From Planosporangium thailandense (GTDB lineage: Bacteria > Actinomycetota > Actinomycetes > Mycobacteriales > Micromonosporaceae), in NCBI RefSeq assembly GCF_011947195.1, contig NZ_JAATVY010000010.1, forward strand, positions 1 to 64,000: a DNA stretch of 64,000 nucleotides, read 5' to 3'. The notes beneath the pieces are model-generated. The model made no database searches, had not been told where the DNA came from, and worked only from the letters and a program-made list of their open reading frames with translations. The number at the start of each line of letters is the position of its first letter. Position 1 is the first letter of the stretch. This document shows positions 25,611 to 34,254 of the stretch, piece after piece. A program made the position numbers and the translations under genes.

Positions 25611-26915
25611 TCAGTGTGGAGTCGTGCTCGGGCCCGTGCTGGCCGGGTGCAGGGTGAGCCGCAGGATCCGATCGTCGTCGGGGGTGACGTGGTTGCGGCC
25701 GTCCCGGTTCGAGGTCGTGATCCAGACGCTGCCGTCGGGCGCTCTGATGGCCGCTCGGAGCCGCCCGTACCGGCCGGTCAGCGCTTCGATGGGGCGGCTT
25801 GCGACGCCGGCGCCGGGCCGCCAGCGGATGCTCGCCGTCCCGATGCCCACGCCCTCGACCTGCCGGCTGCTGAGACCCGTGGTGACCATCTGGTTCAGGC
25901 TCACGAGGTAGATGCGCTGGCCGCGCAGGCAGGTGACGACCGCGACCCGGCCGACGATCACGACGCCGTCCGAGACGCCCACCTCCGGCCGCCACGTCAC
26001 GATCGGGTCGACGTACCCCGGCTCGAGGCCGATCCCTTCCACCTCCGGCCAGCCGTAGTTGCGGCCCGGCAGGATGACGTTCAGCTCGTCCCACACCGCT
26101 TCACCGATCTCGGCGGCGTACATGTGCCCTTCGCCGTCCCAGGCCAGCCCCTCCGGGTTGCGGTGGCCGTACGACCAGACCAGCGAGTGCGGGAACGGGT
26201 TGCCGGGCGGCGGCTTGCCGTCGGTGGTCATCCGCAGAATTTTTCCGCCGAGGTCGTTGAGGTCCTGGGAAAATCCGGCCCGCGACGCGTCGCCGGTGGT
26301 CGCGTAGAGGTACCCGTCCGGGCCGAACATGAGCCGGCCACCATTGTGGACACCGGCGTGGGGGATGCCGGTGAGGATCGGCACGGGCCGCCCGCCCAGC
26401 CGGAGCCGGGCGATCCGGTTGTCGTCCCGCGTGGTGTAGAAGATGAAGACCGTGTTGTCGCGGGCGAATTGCGGCGAGGCGGCGATCCCGAGCAGGCCGC
26501 CCTCGTTGTTGGAGTACGCCTCGGTGATCGTGGCCACCGTGCTGACGGTGAGCTCACCGTTCGGTCTCCGCTGGGGTCCGACCTTGAGAATCCGCAGGTT
26601 CTGGCGTTCGGTCACGAGCGCGCCGCCGTCGGGTACGAAGGTCACACCCCAAGGGACGTCGAGGTGTCGCACCAGGGTCGTGGCCGACACCAGACTGTCG
26701 CCGGGGGAGGACCGGTCGGCCGGGCCCAGCGAGAAGTCGGTGGGGTTGGCGCTTTCCGGCAGCCGCGAGCGCGAACTGCGGGAGGACGACGTCAGGACAG
26801 CCAGCAGGCACAACACCAGCACCAGGACGAATGCGCCAGCCGCCGATCGGGCCAGCGGCCGCGCCCGCTCAGCGCGCACGCACCGAACGCTAGCGTCCCG
26901 ACCCGGCGGGCGCAC
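25611..26915 (-). CDS. PQQ-dependent sugar dehydrogenase (sGDH/Asd family)
   Basis: 434 aa beta-propeller enzyme of the soluble glucose/aldose dehydrogenase family, oxidising sugars outside the cell with PQQ. A hydrophobic segment at about 25-42 is a signal anchor. Then come VPWGVTFVPDGGALVTER, EGGLLGIAASPQF, the PQQ/catalytic His in GIPHAGVHNGGRLMFGPDGYLY, YGHRNPEGLAWD, and GRNYGWPEVEG. The start is uncertain: GTG at 26915 or GTG at 26879, neither with a clear ribosome site. Whether the organism makes PQQ cannot be seen from this window. Confidence 0.88.
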   Translation of the reverse strand: MRPPGRDASVRCVRAERARPLARSAAGAFVLVLVLCLLAVLTSSSRSSRSRLPESANPTDFSLGPADRSSPGDSLVSATTLVRHLDVPWGVTFVPDGGALVTERQNLRILKVGPQRRPNGELTVSTVATITEAYSNNEGGLLGIAASPQFARDNTVFIFYTTRDDNRIARLRLGGRPVPILTGIPHAGVHNGGRLMFGPDGYLYATTGDASRAGFSQDLNDLGGKILRMTTDGKPPPGNPFPHSLVWSYGHRNPEGLAWDGEGHMYAAEIGEAVWDELNVILPGRNYGWPEVEGIGLEPGYVDPIVTWRPEVGVSDGVVIVGRVAVVTCLRGQRIYLVSLNQMVTTGLSSRQVEGVGIGTASIRWRPGAGVASRPIEALTGRYGRLRAAIRAPDGSVWITTSNRDGRNHVTPDDDRILRLTLHPASTGPSTTPH

Positions 26916-26960
26916 CTCGTGCCGGTGTCCACACCGGTGGGACCGGCGAAGAGCGGGCGG

Positions 26961-27593
26961 TCAGCGTTCGCTGGCCAGCCGTACCCCCAGCCCGATGAAC
27001 AGGCCTCCCGTGGCGAGGTCGAGGCGACGGCGGGCCGCGCGGCGTCGACGCAGCCATCCTCCGATCCGTCCGGCGAGCACGCCGACCGCGCCGTCGACGA
27101 GAAACTCGAGCCCGATCAGGATGGCGCCGAGGACTGCGAACTGCATCCCGACCCGGCCCAGGCCCGGGTTGATGAACTGCGGGAGGAAGGCGATCGTGAA
27201 GGTGACCATCTTCGGGTTCAGCAGGTTGGTCAGCAAGCCGCGCAGGTACGCCCGCCGACCCGAGATCTTCTCACCGACCGCGGTGCCCTCGTCCGGAGAG
27301 TCGTTGCGGTGCCGGATCATCCCGACGCCAAGGTAGATCAGGTAAGCCGCGCCGGCGATTCGTACGACCGTGAACGCGATCGGCACGGCGGTGAAGAGCG
27401 CGGCCAGTCCGGCGGCTGCGACCGCGACGTGGATCGCCTCGCTGGTTGCCACCCCGGCCGTCGCGAGCAGGCCGGCGCGCGGCCCACCCCGCATGCCACA
27501 GCCCAGGATGAACAGCATGTCCGGCCCGGGAGCGGCCATCGCGACGAAAGTCGTCACCGTGAACAGCGCCAGCAGGTGTGCGTCGATCGACAT
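26961..27593 (-). CDS. LysE/RhtB family amino-acid exporter
   Basis: 210 aa with six membrane segments. The family motifs GPDMLFILGCGMRGGPRAG near residue 23 and LLTNLLNPKMVTF in the middle are intact. It exports amino acids or related compounds. The start is the ATG at 27593; the gene lies 12 bases downstream of the B3/4-domain gene stop, so the two are probably co-transcribed. Confidence 0.9.
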   Translation of the reverse strand: MSIDAHLLALFTVTTFVAMAAPGPDMLFILGCGMRGGPRAGLLATAGVATSEAIHVAVAAAGLAALFTAVPIAFTVVRIAGAAYLIYLGVGMIRHRNDSPDEGTAVGEKISGRRAYLRGLLTNLLNPKMVTFTIAFLPQFINPGLGRVGMQFAVLGAILIGLEFLVDGAVGVLAGRIGGWLRRRRAARRRLDLATGGLFIGLGVRLASER

Positions 27594-27605
27594 GGTTCGA
27601 CCATG

Positions 27606-28385
27606 TCACACGGCGCCGGCGCTGTCGCTCTCGCCGGTGACCTGACCCGCGCGCCGGTGATGGTGGTCGTCGAGCGTGACCACGCGGCGGTCGGCGTCCA
27701 TCACCGCCAGCGAGACCGTGGCGGCGTGCGGCGCCAGCAGCGCGGCGAGGGCCTCCTGGGCCTGCGCCATCCGGTCATCGGGCACGGCCGCGGCTGACAC
27801 CCGCTCCAACATGAACACCGCCGCCGTGGTGGATCCGGTCACCTTCGTCTGGTCGCAGTCCCGGTGGTTCCAGTGACGGGTCAGGACGCGGTTGCCGTCG
27901 GCGTAGACGACCTCGCCCGCTGCGGGCTCCTCGACGTCGTCGGGCTGGCCGAGCGGGGTGAACCGGTCGCCGGGACGGGCGAAGCGGATGACGACCTCGC
28001 GGTCCTCGCCGTCGAGCCGGTCGAGGTCGAACGCGCCGGCCGGCGTGCCGTAGCTGACCGAGATCAGGTTGTACGCGTCGACGGCCGGGTGTACCCGCGG
28101 CAGCGTCCCGCTCTTGGCCAGGCGTCGGCTGAGCGCGTCGAGGCTGCAGCGCGAGCGGCGCGGATTGGTGCCGAACAGCCGATACGCCTCGTGCCAGGAG
28201 GCGACGGCCGGATCGGCCTCGCCGAGAGGCCGCCACTCGCCCGCGACCAGCCGCTCCTCCAGGTCGCGGAGCGCCGCCGTCACGCCCGGCCAGTCCGTGC
28301 CGATGTGCAGCCCCCGCGTCGTCACGAACCGGACCTGGGCCTGCGGGAACCGTTCGACGATCTCGTCCGTGATGCGGAATCTCAC
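27606..28385 (-). CDS. B3/4 domain-containing protein
   Basis: 259 aa stand-alone B3/B4 domain protein, the editing-type domain of phenylalanyl-tRNA synthetase beta subunits. Typical blocks: EAYRLFGTNPRRSRCSLDAL, HPAVDAYNLISVSYGTPAGAFDLD, and WNHRDCDQTKVT...VFMLE. Such proteins are proposed to hydrolyse or bind mischarged aminoacyl-tRNA or amino-acid derivatives. The start codon is GTG. A very long hairpin lies just upstream (28404-28457). It probably forms an operon with the LysE gene. Confidence 0.85.
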   Translation of the reverse strand: MRFRITDEIVERFPQAQVRFVTTRGLHIGTDWPGVTAALRDLEERLVAGEWRPLGEADPAVASWHEAYRLFGTNPRRSRCSLDALSRRLAKSGTLPRVHPAVDAYNLISVSYGTPAGAFDLDRLDGEDREVVIRFARPGDRFTPLGQPDDVEEPAAGEVVYADGNRVLTRHWNHRDCDQTKVTGSTTAAVFMLERVSAAAVPDDRMAQAQEALAALLAPHAATVSLAVMDADRRVVTLDDHHHRRAGQVTGESDSAGAV

Positions 28386-28403
28386 CGCCGCAACCTACCC
28401 GCT

Positions 28404-28457
28404 CATGATCGTGAAGGGTCCGTGGGGCTACAACCCCGCGGATCCTTCACGATCATG
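28404..28457. terminator. Very long inverted repeat (24-bp arms) between two minus-strand genes
   Basis: Left arm 28404-28427 and right arm 28434-28457 are complementary over 24 positions, with 22 Watson-Crick pairs and two G.U wobbles in RNA, closed by a 6-base loop CTACAA. The outer part is CATGATCGTGAAGG and its complement. The structure starts about 10 bases after the SIS gene's stop and ends 18 bases before the B3/4 gene's start. It has the position of a terminator for the SIS gene, though a regulatory or repeat-element role is also possible. Confidence 0.75.
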
Positions 28458-28466
28458 TTTCCGGAC

Positions 28467-29354
28467 CTACGCGGACGGATCGAGGATGACTGACCGGGTC
28501 AGCGCGCGCGGGTTGTCCGGGTCGAGGCCGCGCGCCTGCGCCAGGGCGACGGCGAGCCGCTGCGCCACCACGAGGTGGGCCAGCGGGTCGAGCTGCGACG
28601 TGACGACCGTGGCGCCGCGCGCCCGTACGTCGTCGACGAGGCCGGCCGGGGGCTCGCCGAACATCCAGACCAGCGAGCGGCTGTCCGCGACCGCGATCGG
28701 CCCGTGGCGGTACTCCATCGCGGGGTACGACTCCGACCACGCCTGCGCGGCCTCGCGGATCTTCAGCGCTGCCTCGTCCGCCAGGCCGACCGTCCAGTCG
28801 GTACCGAGGAAGACGAAGTGGTGGAACTGCGAAGGGTCGACGGGGAGCGGCTGCGCGACCGCCTCCCGGCAGGCGGCGAGCATCGCGTCGGTGTCCTCGC
28901 CGAGCGCGGCCCGGATCAGGGCGAGCAGCGTCGTGGGGAACCGGGTCTGCACGACGCTGGACTCGTCGGCGAAGTCGAGCACCAGTCGCTGATCCACCAG
29001 GCCGTCGAGGCCGACCCCGGTGACGGCGGTGACGCCGACGGTCCGCTCGGCGATGCGCGGACCGCGCAGTGCCTGGAGGATCTCCGTGGTGGTGCCGGAC
29101 CGGGTGATGGCGACGAGCCGGTCGAAGCGGCGGGCCGGTGGAAGCTCGCTCGCGTACGCCGCGTCGGTCGGGCCGGCGCCCGCGGCCGCCCGCAGCCGGG
29201 CGTAGGACGCGGCCATGTACGCGGAGGTGCCGCAGCCGATCGCGAGCACGTGCTCTCCGGTCGCGACCAGCAGTTCGCGGGCCTGATCGGTGAGGTCGAA
29301 GGCGCGGGCCCACACCTCAGGCTGGCTGAGGATCTCCTGCTCGGTCCGGTTCAC
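28467..29354 (-). CDS. SIS-domain sugar isomerase/aminotransferase-like protein
   Basis: 295 aa with two SIS domains, as in AgaS or the isomerase half of GlmS. SIS1 has VLAIGCGTSAYMAASYARL and AITRSGTTTEILQAL, where SGTT binds phosphosugar. SIS2 has FVFLGTDWTVGLADEAALKIREAA and the EYRHGPIAV motif with a catalytic-type His. No glutaminase domain is attached. GTG 29354 is used because it begins the family-like NRTEQEILSQPEVW. It probably acts on an amino-sugar or keto-sugar phosphate. Confidence 0.85.
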   Translation of the reverse strand: MNRTEQEILSQPEVWARAFDLTDQARELLVATGEHVLAIGCGTSAYMAASYARLRAAAGAGPTDAAYASELPPARRFDRLVAITRSGTTTEILQALRGPRIAERTVGVTAVTGVGLDGLVDQRLVLDFADESSVVQTRFPTTLLALIRAALGEDTDAMLAACREAVAQPLPVDPSQFHHFVFLGTDWTVGLADEAALKIREAAQAWSESYPAMEYRHGPIAVADSRSLVWMFGEPPAGLVDDVRARGATVVTSQLDPLAHLVVAQRLAVALAQARGLDPDNPRALTRSVILDPSA

Positions 29355-29614
29355 CGGGCGCCACCACCCGTCCGTCCTCGGCGGAACGCTTCTACTCCGC
29401 GCGAACGGACGGATAACGCGGGGCGCACGACGTGCACGATGTTTCCCTCTCTCGCGGTGGAGAACCGCGATCGGCGACGCGGCCGGCTTCAGGATATCGA
29501 GGACGCTGCCCATGCGGGCCGCCAGCTGAGCACCGCCGCCGGGCCCCGGCCATGGGCTGATCACGCGGGTATCTACTACCAGTTGGAGCGCACCTCGGAT
29601 ACGGAGTACCCGGA

Positions 29615-31072
29615 ATGTTGGAGAGCATCGCCCGGCACATCCTCGGGTTGACCGGCTGGGCCGCGCTCGCGATCGTGTTCACGTTGCCCATGCTGGAGTC
29701 GTCGGCGTTCGTCGGCGTCGTGGTCCCCGGCGAGCTCGGGGTCCTGCTCGGTGGGGTACTCGCCTACGAGCACCGGGTCAGCCTGCCGGCGGTGCTCGCC
29801 GCGGCGGTGTCCGGCGCCATCGTCGGCGACTCGGTCGGGTACTGGGTGGGCCGCCGCTACGGACGGCGGCTGCTGGAGAGCAGGCTGGGGCGCGTCGTCA
29901 AACGCGAGCACCGCGAGCGCGCCGAGCGGTACCTGGCCGAGCGCGGCGGCAAGGCCGTGTTCCTCGGCCGGTTCACCGCCGCGCTGCGGGCGTTGATTCC
30001 CGGCATGGCGGGGATGGCGGGCATGCCGTACGGCACGTTCGTCGTCTACAACGTCGCCGGCGGCGCGGTCTGGGCGAGCGCGATGGTGATGGTCGGTTAC
30101 CTGGGCGGCGCGAGTTGGCGGCGCGCTGAGCGCTGGGCCAGCGGCATCGGTCTGGCCATCCTCGCCCTCGTCGTGATCGGCCTCGCGCTGAAGATGGCGG
30201 GGCGCCTGACCCGCCGGCACGCCGGCCGGCTCCGCGCGGTCGGTGACCGGCTGGCGGCCACCGCGCCGGCGGCCTTCGTGCGGCGCCGGTTCCCGGCGCA
30301 GGTGGCCTGGCTGCGCCGCCGGCTGGACGCGACCACGCCCGACGGGCTTCCGCTGTCCGCGGCCCTCGCCGCGGCGGCGCTGTTGGCGTGGACCTTCGCC
30401 GGTCTCACCGAGGACGTGATCGTCCACGGCGGCGTCACCCGGATCGATCCGCGCGCGCACGCCATCGTGGTCGCGCACCGGACCGGCTGGTTGACATTCA
30501 TCATGGGTAACGTCACCTGGCTCGGCTCCAGTTACCTCCTGGTACAGGTGCTCGTCGTCGCCACCGTGGCGCTGGCGCGCGGACCGCGCCGTCGCGCCGT
30601 CGGATGGCTGTGGGTGGCGTACGGCGGCGCGGTGGCGCTCTACACGCTCGCCAAGCCGCTCGTGCACCGGCCCCGACCGTCCGCCGCCGAGCTGATCGGC
30701 CACGCCACCGGCCTGGCCTTTCCATCCGGGCACGCCACCGCGTCCATCGCCACCTGGGGAATGCTCGCGATCGTGCTCGCGACCGGTCGCCCGCGCGGCG
30801 CCCGGGTCGGGCTGTTCACCGCGGCCGTCGTCATCGTGCTGCTGGTCGGGGCCTCCCGGATCTATCTCGGCGCGCACTGGCCCACCGACGTGCTCGGCGG
30901 CTACGCCCTCGGCGGGACCTGGCTGTCGCTGCTCATCGCGTGCCGGCTGCGCCGTCGCGGCCGCCACCAGCCGACTGTGGGAGACCAGGCGGGGTTGACC
31001 GCCACCGGCACGGTCACCGGGGCCAGATCGCCACGAGGAGAAACACCGCAAGCGCCACCGCGATCAAAATGA
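29615..31072 (+). CDS. DedA-PAP2 fusion membrane protein
   Basis: 485 aa. The N-terminal half is a DedA (SNARE-associated/VTT) domain: FVGVVVPGELGVLLGGVLA, GDSVGYWVGRRYG and FLGRFTAALRALIPGMAGMAGM. The C-terminal half is a PAP2 phosphatase: KPLVHRPRPS, FPSGHATAS and ASRIYLGAHWPTDVLGG contain the three catalytic motifs. Together they suggest lipid (or undecaprenyl) phosphate flipping and dephosphorylation in one polypeptide. Such fusions are known in several bacteria. Confidence 0.9.
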   Translation: MLESIARHILGLTGWAALAIVFTLPMLESSAFVGVVVPGELGVLLGGVLAYEHRVSLPAVLAAAVSGAIVGDSVGYWVGRRYGRRLLESRLGRVVKREHRERAERYLAERGGKAVFLGRFTAALRALIPGMAGMAGMPYGTFVVYNVAGGAVWASAMVMVGYLGGASWRRAERWASGIGLAILALVVIGLALKMAGRLTRRHAGRLRAVGDRLAATAPAAFVRRRFPAQVAWLRRRLDATTPDGLPLSAALAAAALLAWTFAGLTEDVIVHGGVTRIDPRAHAIVVAHRTGWLTFIMGNVTWLGSSYLLVQVLVVATVALARGPRRRAVGWLWVAYGGAVALYTLAKPLVHRPRPSAAELIGHATGLAFPSGHATASIATWGMLAIVLATGRPRGARVGLFTAAVVIVLLVGASRIYLGAHWPTDVLGGYALGGTWLSLLIACRLRRRGRHQPTVGDQAGLTATGTVTGARSPRGETPQAPPRSK

Positions 31073-31127
31073 GGACGGTCCTGACGACGAGGGTCGACCG
31101 GTCCGGCGTCTGTCGTGGATCATTCAC
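31014..31127 (-). CDS. Very small single-span membrane protein
   Basis: 37 aa from GTG 31127. A short polar, Asp/Arg/Pro-containing N-terminus leads to one hydrophobic helix (VLILIAVALAVFLLVAIW) ending in PR. It overlaps the last 59 bases of the DedA-PAP2 gene on the other strand. No strong ribosome site is visible, so it is only a candidate; the clean membrane-helix pattern with a charged flank favours it over chance. Confidence 0.35.
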   Translation of the reverse strand: MNDPRQTPDRSTLVVRTVLILIAVALAVFLLVAIWPR

Positions 31128-31217
31128 CCGTCCAGACAACCAGGTCGCACGGCGGGTTCGAGCAGGGACACCCGGCCGTGTGACGCGACCCGGGGCACCG
31201 GTGACGGTTGCTCGTGA

Positions 31218-31688
31218 TCAGTCCTCCCGGCGAGGGGAGCGCAGCAGGGCCAGCACGCTGCCGGACACCCCGATAATGATGAGTGCGACGGCCACGCTGA
31301 TCGCTCCCTGCGTCTGCCAGTACACGTCCCGTAGGTCGATCAGCAGCGCCGCTTCGTCGACGACCAGCGCGAGCCCGATGCCGAAGAACAGGCCCATCGC
31401 GGCGTGCCAGGACGGTGAGCGTTCGACCAGGCCGGCCGCGGCGACGGCGATCAGCAGCAGGATGCCCCAGACATAGTGGTGGATGTGCACGCCGCCGGCG
31501 TCGACGTTGCCCAGGCCGCGGACGTGGATGTGGATCAACCACGTGAGCAGCCGCAGGCCGGCGAAGGTCAGCGTGAATGCCCACCAGGCCAGCACGAGGC
31601 CGCGGCGCGTGGGATGGACGTCCCGCAGCCGCAGCGGCGGCCGGGTCGGTACCGCGCCGGCCCCGGCGTTCTGCGATCCGGATGCCAT
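31218..31688 (-). CDS. Hypothetical integral membrane protein
   Basis: 156 aa with four hydrophobic segments after a 30-residue polar start. A His-rich loop lies between helices 1 and 2 (WLIHIHVRGLGNVDAGGVHIHHYVWG is split over it), and a conserved-looking FGIGLALVVDEAALLIDL carries acidic residues inside a helix. This resembles uncharacterised actinobacterial membrane proteins; metal binding by the His pairs is possible. It is 34 bases downstream of the HNH-like lipoprotein gene's stop and may be co-transcribed. Confidence 0.65.
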   Translation of the reverse strand: MASGSQNAGAGAVPTRPPLRLRDVHPTRRGLVLAWWAFTLTFAGLRLLTWLIHIHVRGLGNVDAGGVHIHHYVWGILLLIAVAAAGLVERSPSWHAAMGLFFGIGLALVVDEAALLIDLRDVYWQTQGAISVAVALIIIGVSGSVLALLRSPRRED

Positions 31689-31722
31689 CCCAGGTGCCTA
31701 CCACGGTTCGGGCCTCCGGGCA

Positions 31723-32397
31723 TCAGCTCTGGTAGTCCGCCGGAATCGGCGGCAGCCCGAGCCTGGCCACCGCCGTGCTCCAGTCGGTGGCCATCGCGCG
31801 CTCGACCGCGGACGCGGTGACCTTGTGCTGGCAGATGGCGTGGAAGGTGTAGCTCTCCACGACGTCCTTGTCGTTGTGGACCGCCGTGCCGGGGTGGAAG
31901 AGCGTGAACGTGTTCGGCTCGGGCCACAGGTTGCGCACGTCGCTGGCCCCGCCGGCGGCCAGGTCGACCAGGTGGTCCAGTTCGTAGTCCCGGATGCGGG
32001 AGGCCGGAATACCGTAGGCGGCCAGCAGTTTGCGCTTGGCCGGCTCGGTGAGCGACACGGGAGGCCGCACGGTCGAGGTGTAGCCGCCCTTGCGGCACAC
32101 CGTGGTGTCGATGTTCGTGTCCGTGACCGCGGTGTCGATCGCGCCGGGCGTGCAGGCGGGGTCGGGGAGCGGCTCACCGTCCGCCGCCTGCCGGGCGTGG
32201 CACGTGCCGGGGGCGGGCATCCGGCCTTCCAGGCCGGCGCTGGTCCAGCCGTGACCGGTCGCGATGATGATCCCCGGGGTAACGTCCGAGGCTGGCGGCG
32301 GGGCCGCTGTCCCACCGCCGTTCACGGCCGGCGTACACCCACTGAGCAGCACCGTCAGGATCGCCGCCAGCCCCAGGCCAACCCGTTGCCCGCCCAT
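31723..32397 (-). CDS. Lipoprotein with HNH-endonuclease-like domain
   Basis: 224 aa. A signal peptide ends in the lipobox TVLLSGC (Cys 21), followed by a short low-complexity linker. The domain from about 55 contains paired cysteines (TCHA, ACTPG, VCRKGG) and an HNH-type motif: YELDHLVDLAAGGASDVRNLWPEPN, the DH...N..NLWPE pattern seen in HNH proteins. That would put a nuclease-like fold on the outside of the membrane. The start is ATG 32397 with AAGGGAG before it. Catalytic activity is not proven by the motif alone. Confidence 0.75.
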   Translation of the reverse strand: MGGQRVGLGLAAILTVLLSGCTPAVNGGGTAAPPPASDVTPGIIIATGHGWTSAGLEGRMPAPGTCHARQAADGEPLPDPACTPGAIDTAVTDTNIDTTVCRKGGYTSTVRPPVSLTEPAKRKLLAAYGIPASRIRDYELDHLVDLAAGGASDVRNLWPEPNTFTLFHPGTAVHNDKDVVESYTFHAICQHKVTASAVERAMATDWSTAVARLGLPPIPADYQS

Positions 32398-32547
32398 CAC
32401 CGCTCCCTTCCGCTCGTGCCGGTGTCCGGGTGGTACCCGGTGTCGTCCGACTTTCGCCCCACGGCCACATTCTCCAGCCGGCCGCCGGCGCGATTCGGGA
32501 CACAGTTGCGGTACAGCGGGTGAACGACAAGCTAGAGTCCGGCGCTC

Positions 32548-34107
32548 GTGGAGCAGATCATCCTGCGGAGCGGCCCGGGGCTTGACACGGTGAGGAGCAA
32601 GCGGGCCGTGGCGCGCTGGTGGGGCTCGCTCACGACCCGGCAGGCGGTGGGGATCTCGTCGTTCGTGGCCGTGCTGACCTGCCTGACGGGGCTGGGTTAC
32701 CAGCCGCTGTCCTGGGACGAGGCGGTGACCGCGCTGGCCGCCGACCGGGAACCACTCCGGCTGGCGAGCCTGCTCAGCCGCACGGATGCGCCGCTCGGCG
32801 CGTACTACGCGGCGATCCACCTGTGGACGATGCTGCTGGCCGCCGTCGGGCTGACCCCGACGGAGGCGCTGCTGCGGTTACCGACCGCCGTCGCGGCCGT
32901 GGCGGCGGTGACCGTGACCGCCGCGTGCGCGGCGTCCTGGTTCGGGCCGAGGCGCGGACCCCGGGTAGCGGTCATCGCGGGAGTGCTGCTGGCGACCCAC
33001 CCGCTGTTCGTGTTCTACGCCCACGACGCCCGCCCGTACACCATCGCGGTCCTCCTGACCGTCGTCGCCAGCGGGGCGCTGATCTCCGCCCTGAGCCGCC
33101 CGAGCCCGCTCCGCCTGGCCGCCTACGCCCTCGCCGCCGTCCTCGCGATCTACGCCCACATGTTCGCCGGCCTCGTCGTGGCGGCCCACGCGCTCGTGGT
33201 CGTGCGGCACGGCGTTGACCGCCGCCGCTGGCTGGTGACCGGCGCGGCCGTCGCCGCCGCGGTCGCACCCCTGGCCTGGATCGGCTCCCACCAGACCGGT
33301 GAGCTGGGCTGGATCCCGAAGCCCACGCCGGCGGCCGTCGTCAGCGTGCTGGGCAAGCTGGCGGGCGGCGCCGAGGCGGTGCCGCTGGCCGCCCTGGCGG
33401 TGCTCGTCGTCGCGACCCTCCGCGCACGCCGCCGTCCGTGGCCGGCCGGTGTCCGGGGCACGCTCCTGATCGGATGGGCGGTACTGCCACCGGCGCTGCT
33501 GGTGCTCGCCGATTTCGGGTACCCGGTGCTGGTGGCGCGGTACGCGCTGGTAGCCGTGCCGGCCATGGCGGTCGCCGCCGCTGGCGCGGCGGTCTGGCTG
33601 AACAACCGGGCGGCCGCGGCACTGCTGGCCCTCACCGTCGCGAGCGCCGTCGCCACGACGGTCTACCAGCAGGCGCAGCCGTTCAAGTACGAGGACTTCC
33701 GGGCCGCCACCGACGCGATCGAGGACAGCAGCCGGCCGGGCGACGCGATCGTCTTCCTGCCGTCGGCCATGCGGGTCGGTTACGACCAGTACTCCCGGTC
33801 CGGGTTCGACGACGGGCGCGGTCCGGTGGACGTGGCGCTGGCCCCCGGCGACGGTCCGCTCATCGCCGACCTCATCGGCGGCGTCGAGCTTGCGCCCGAT
33901 CGGGTACGGCGCGCCGTGGCCGACCACCAGCGCGTCTTCGTGGTCGGCGACGGTCCGCCGCAGACGATGGCCCGGCACCGGGCGCCCCAGGACAGGGCCA
34001 AGGTGGCCGCGCTGCGCGACGGGTACGTCCTGGCGTGGGCCCGACGCTTCGGCGTCGTCACGGTGAGCCTGTTCACCCGGCCCGGTGCCACCCTCGGCGC
34101 CGGCTAG
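32548..34107 (+). CDS. Membrane glycosyltransferase, PMT/ArnT-like
   Basis: 519 aa with about eleven membrane segments. The first extracytoplasmic loop has LGYQPLSWDEAVTALAA, whose acidic DE is the expected catalytic site. FVFYAHDARPYTIAVLLT is the second conserved loop of this family (HDARPY). A soluble C-terminal domain of about 140 residues follows. It would transfer a sugar from a polyprenyl-phosphate donor. GTG 32548 is used; GTG 32590 is an alternative. It starts about 150 bases from the divergent lipoprotein gene. Confidence 0.82.
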   Translation: MEQIILRSGPGLDTVRSKRAVARWWGSLTTRQAVGISSFVAVLTCLTGLGYQPLSWDEAVTALAADREPLRLASLLSRTDAPLGAYYAAIHLWTMLLAAVGLTPTEALLRLPTAVAAVAAVTVTAACAASWFGPRRGPRVAVIAGVLLATHPLFVFYAHDARPYTIAVLLTVVASGALISALSRPSPLRLAAYALAAVLAIYAHMFAGLVVAAHALVVVRHGVDRRRWLVTGAAVAAAVAPLAWIGSHQTGELGWIPKPTPAAVVSVLGKLAGGAEAVPLAALAVLVVATLRARRRPWPAGVRGTLLIGWAVLPPALLVLADFGYPVLVARYALVAVPAMAVAAAGAAVWLNNRAAAALLALTVASAVATTVYQQAQPFKYEDFRAATDAIEDSSRPGDAIVFLPSAMRVGYDQYSRSGFDDGRGPVDVALAPGDGPLIADLIGGVELAPDRVRRAVADHQRVFVVGDGPPQTMARHRAPQDRAKVAALRDGYVLAWARRFGVVTVSLFTRPGATLGAG

Positions 34108-34254
34108 GTAGGGACCGGCGCGAAGAGCCGCGGCGGTACGTGGTGCGGCGACCCCGAGAAATTCACGTCCAGTTAGGACGCCGGACGGGGCGCCGGTCCG
34201 GCCGGTGGCGTGAGAGCATCGCGGAGGGTCCGACCTCCCGGCCAGGAGTGAGAC

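Noticed and set aside
31140-31200. tRNA-like T-loop string GGTTCGAGC
   Set aside because: The surrounding bases do not form acceptor, D or anticodon stems.
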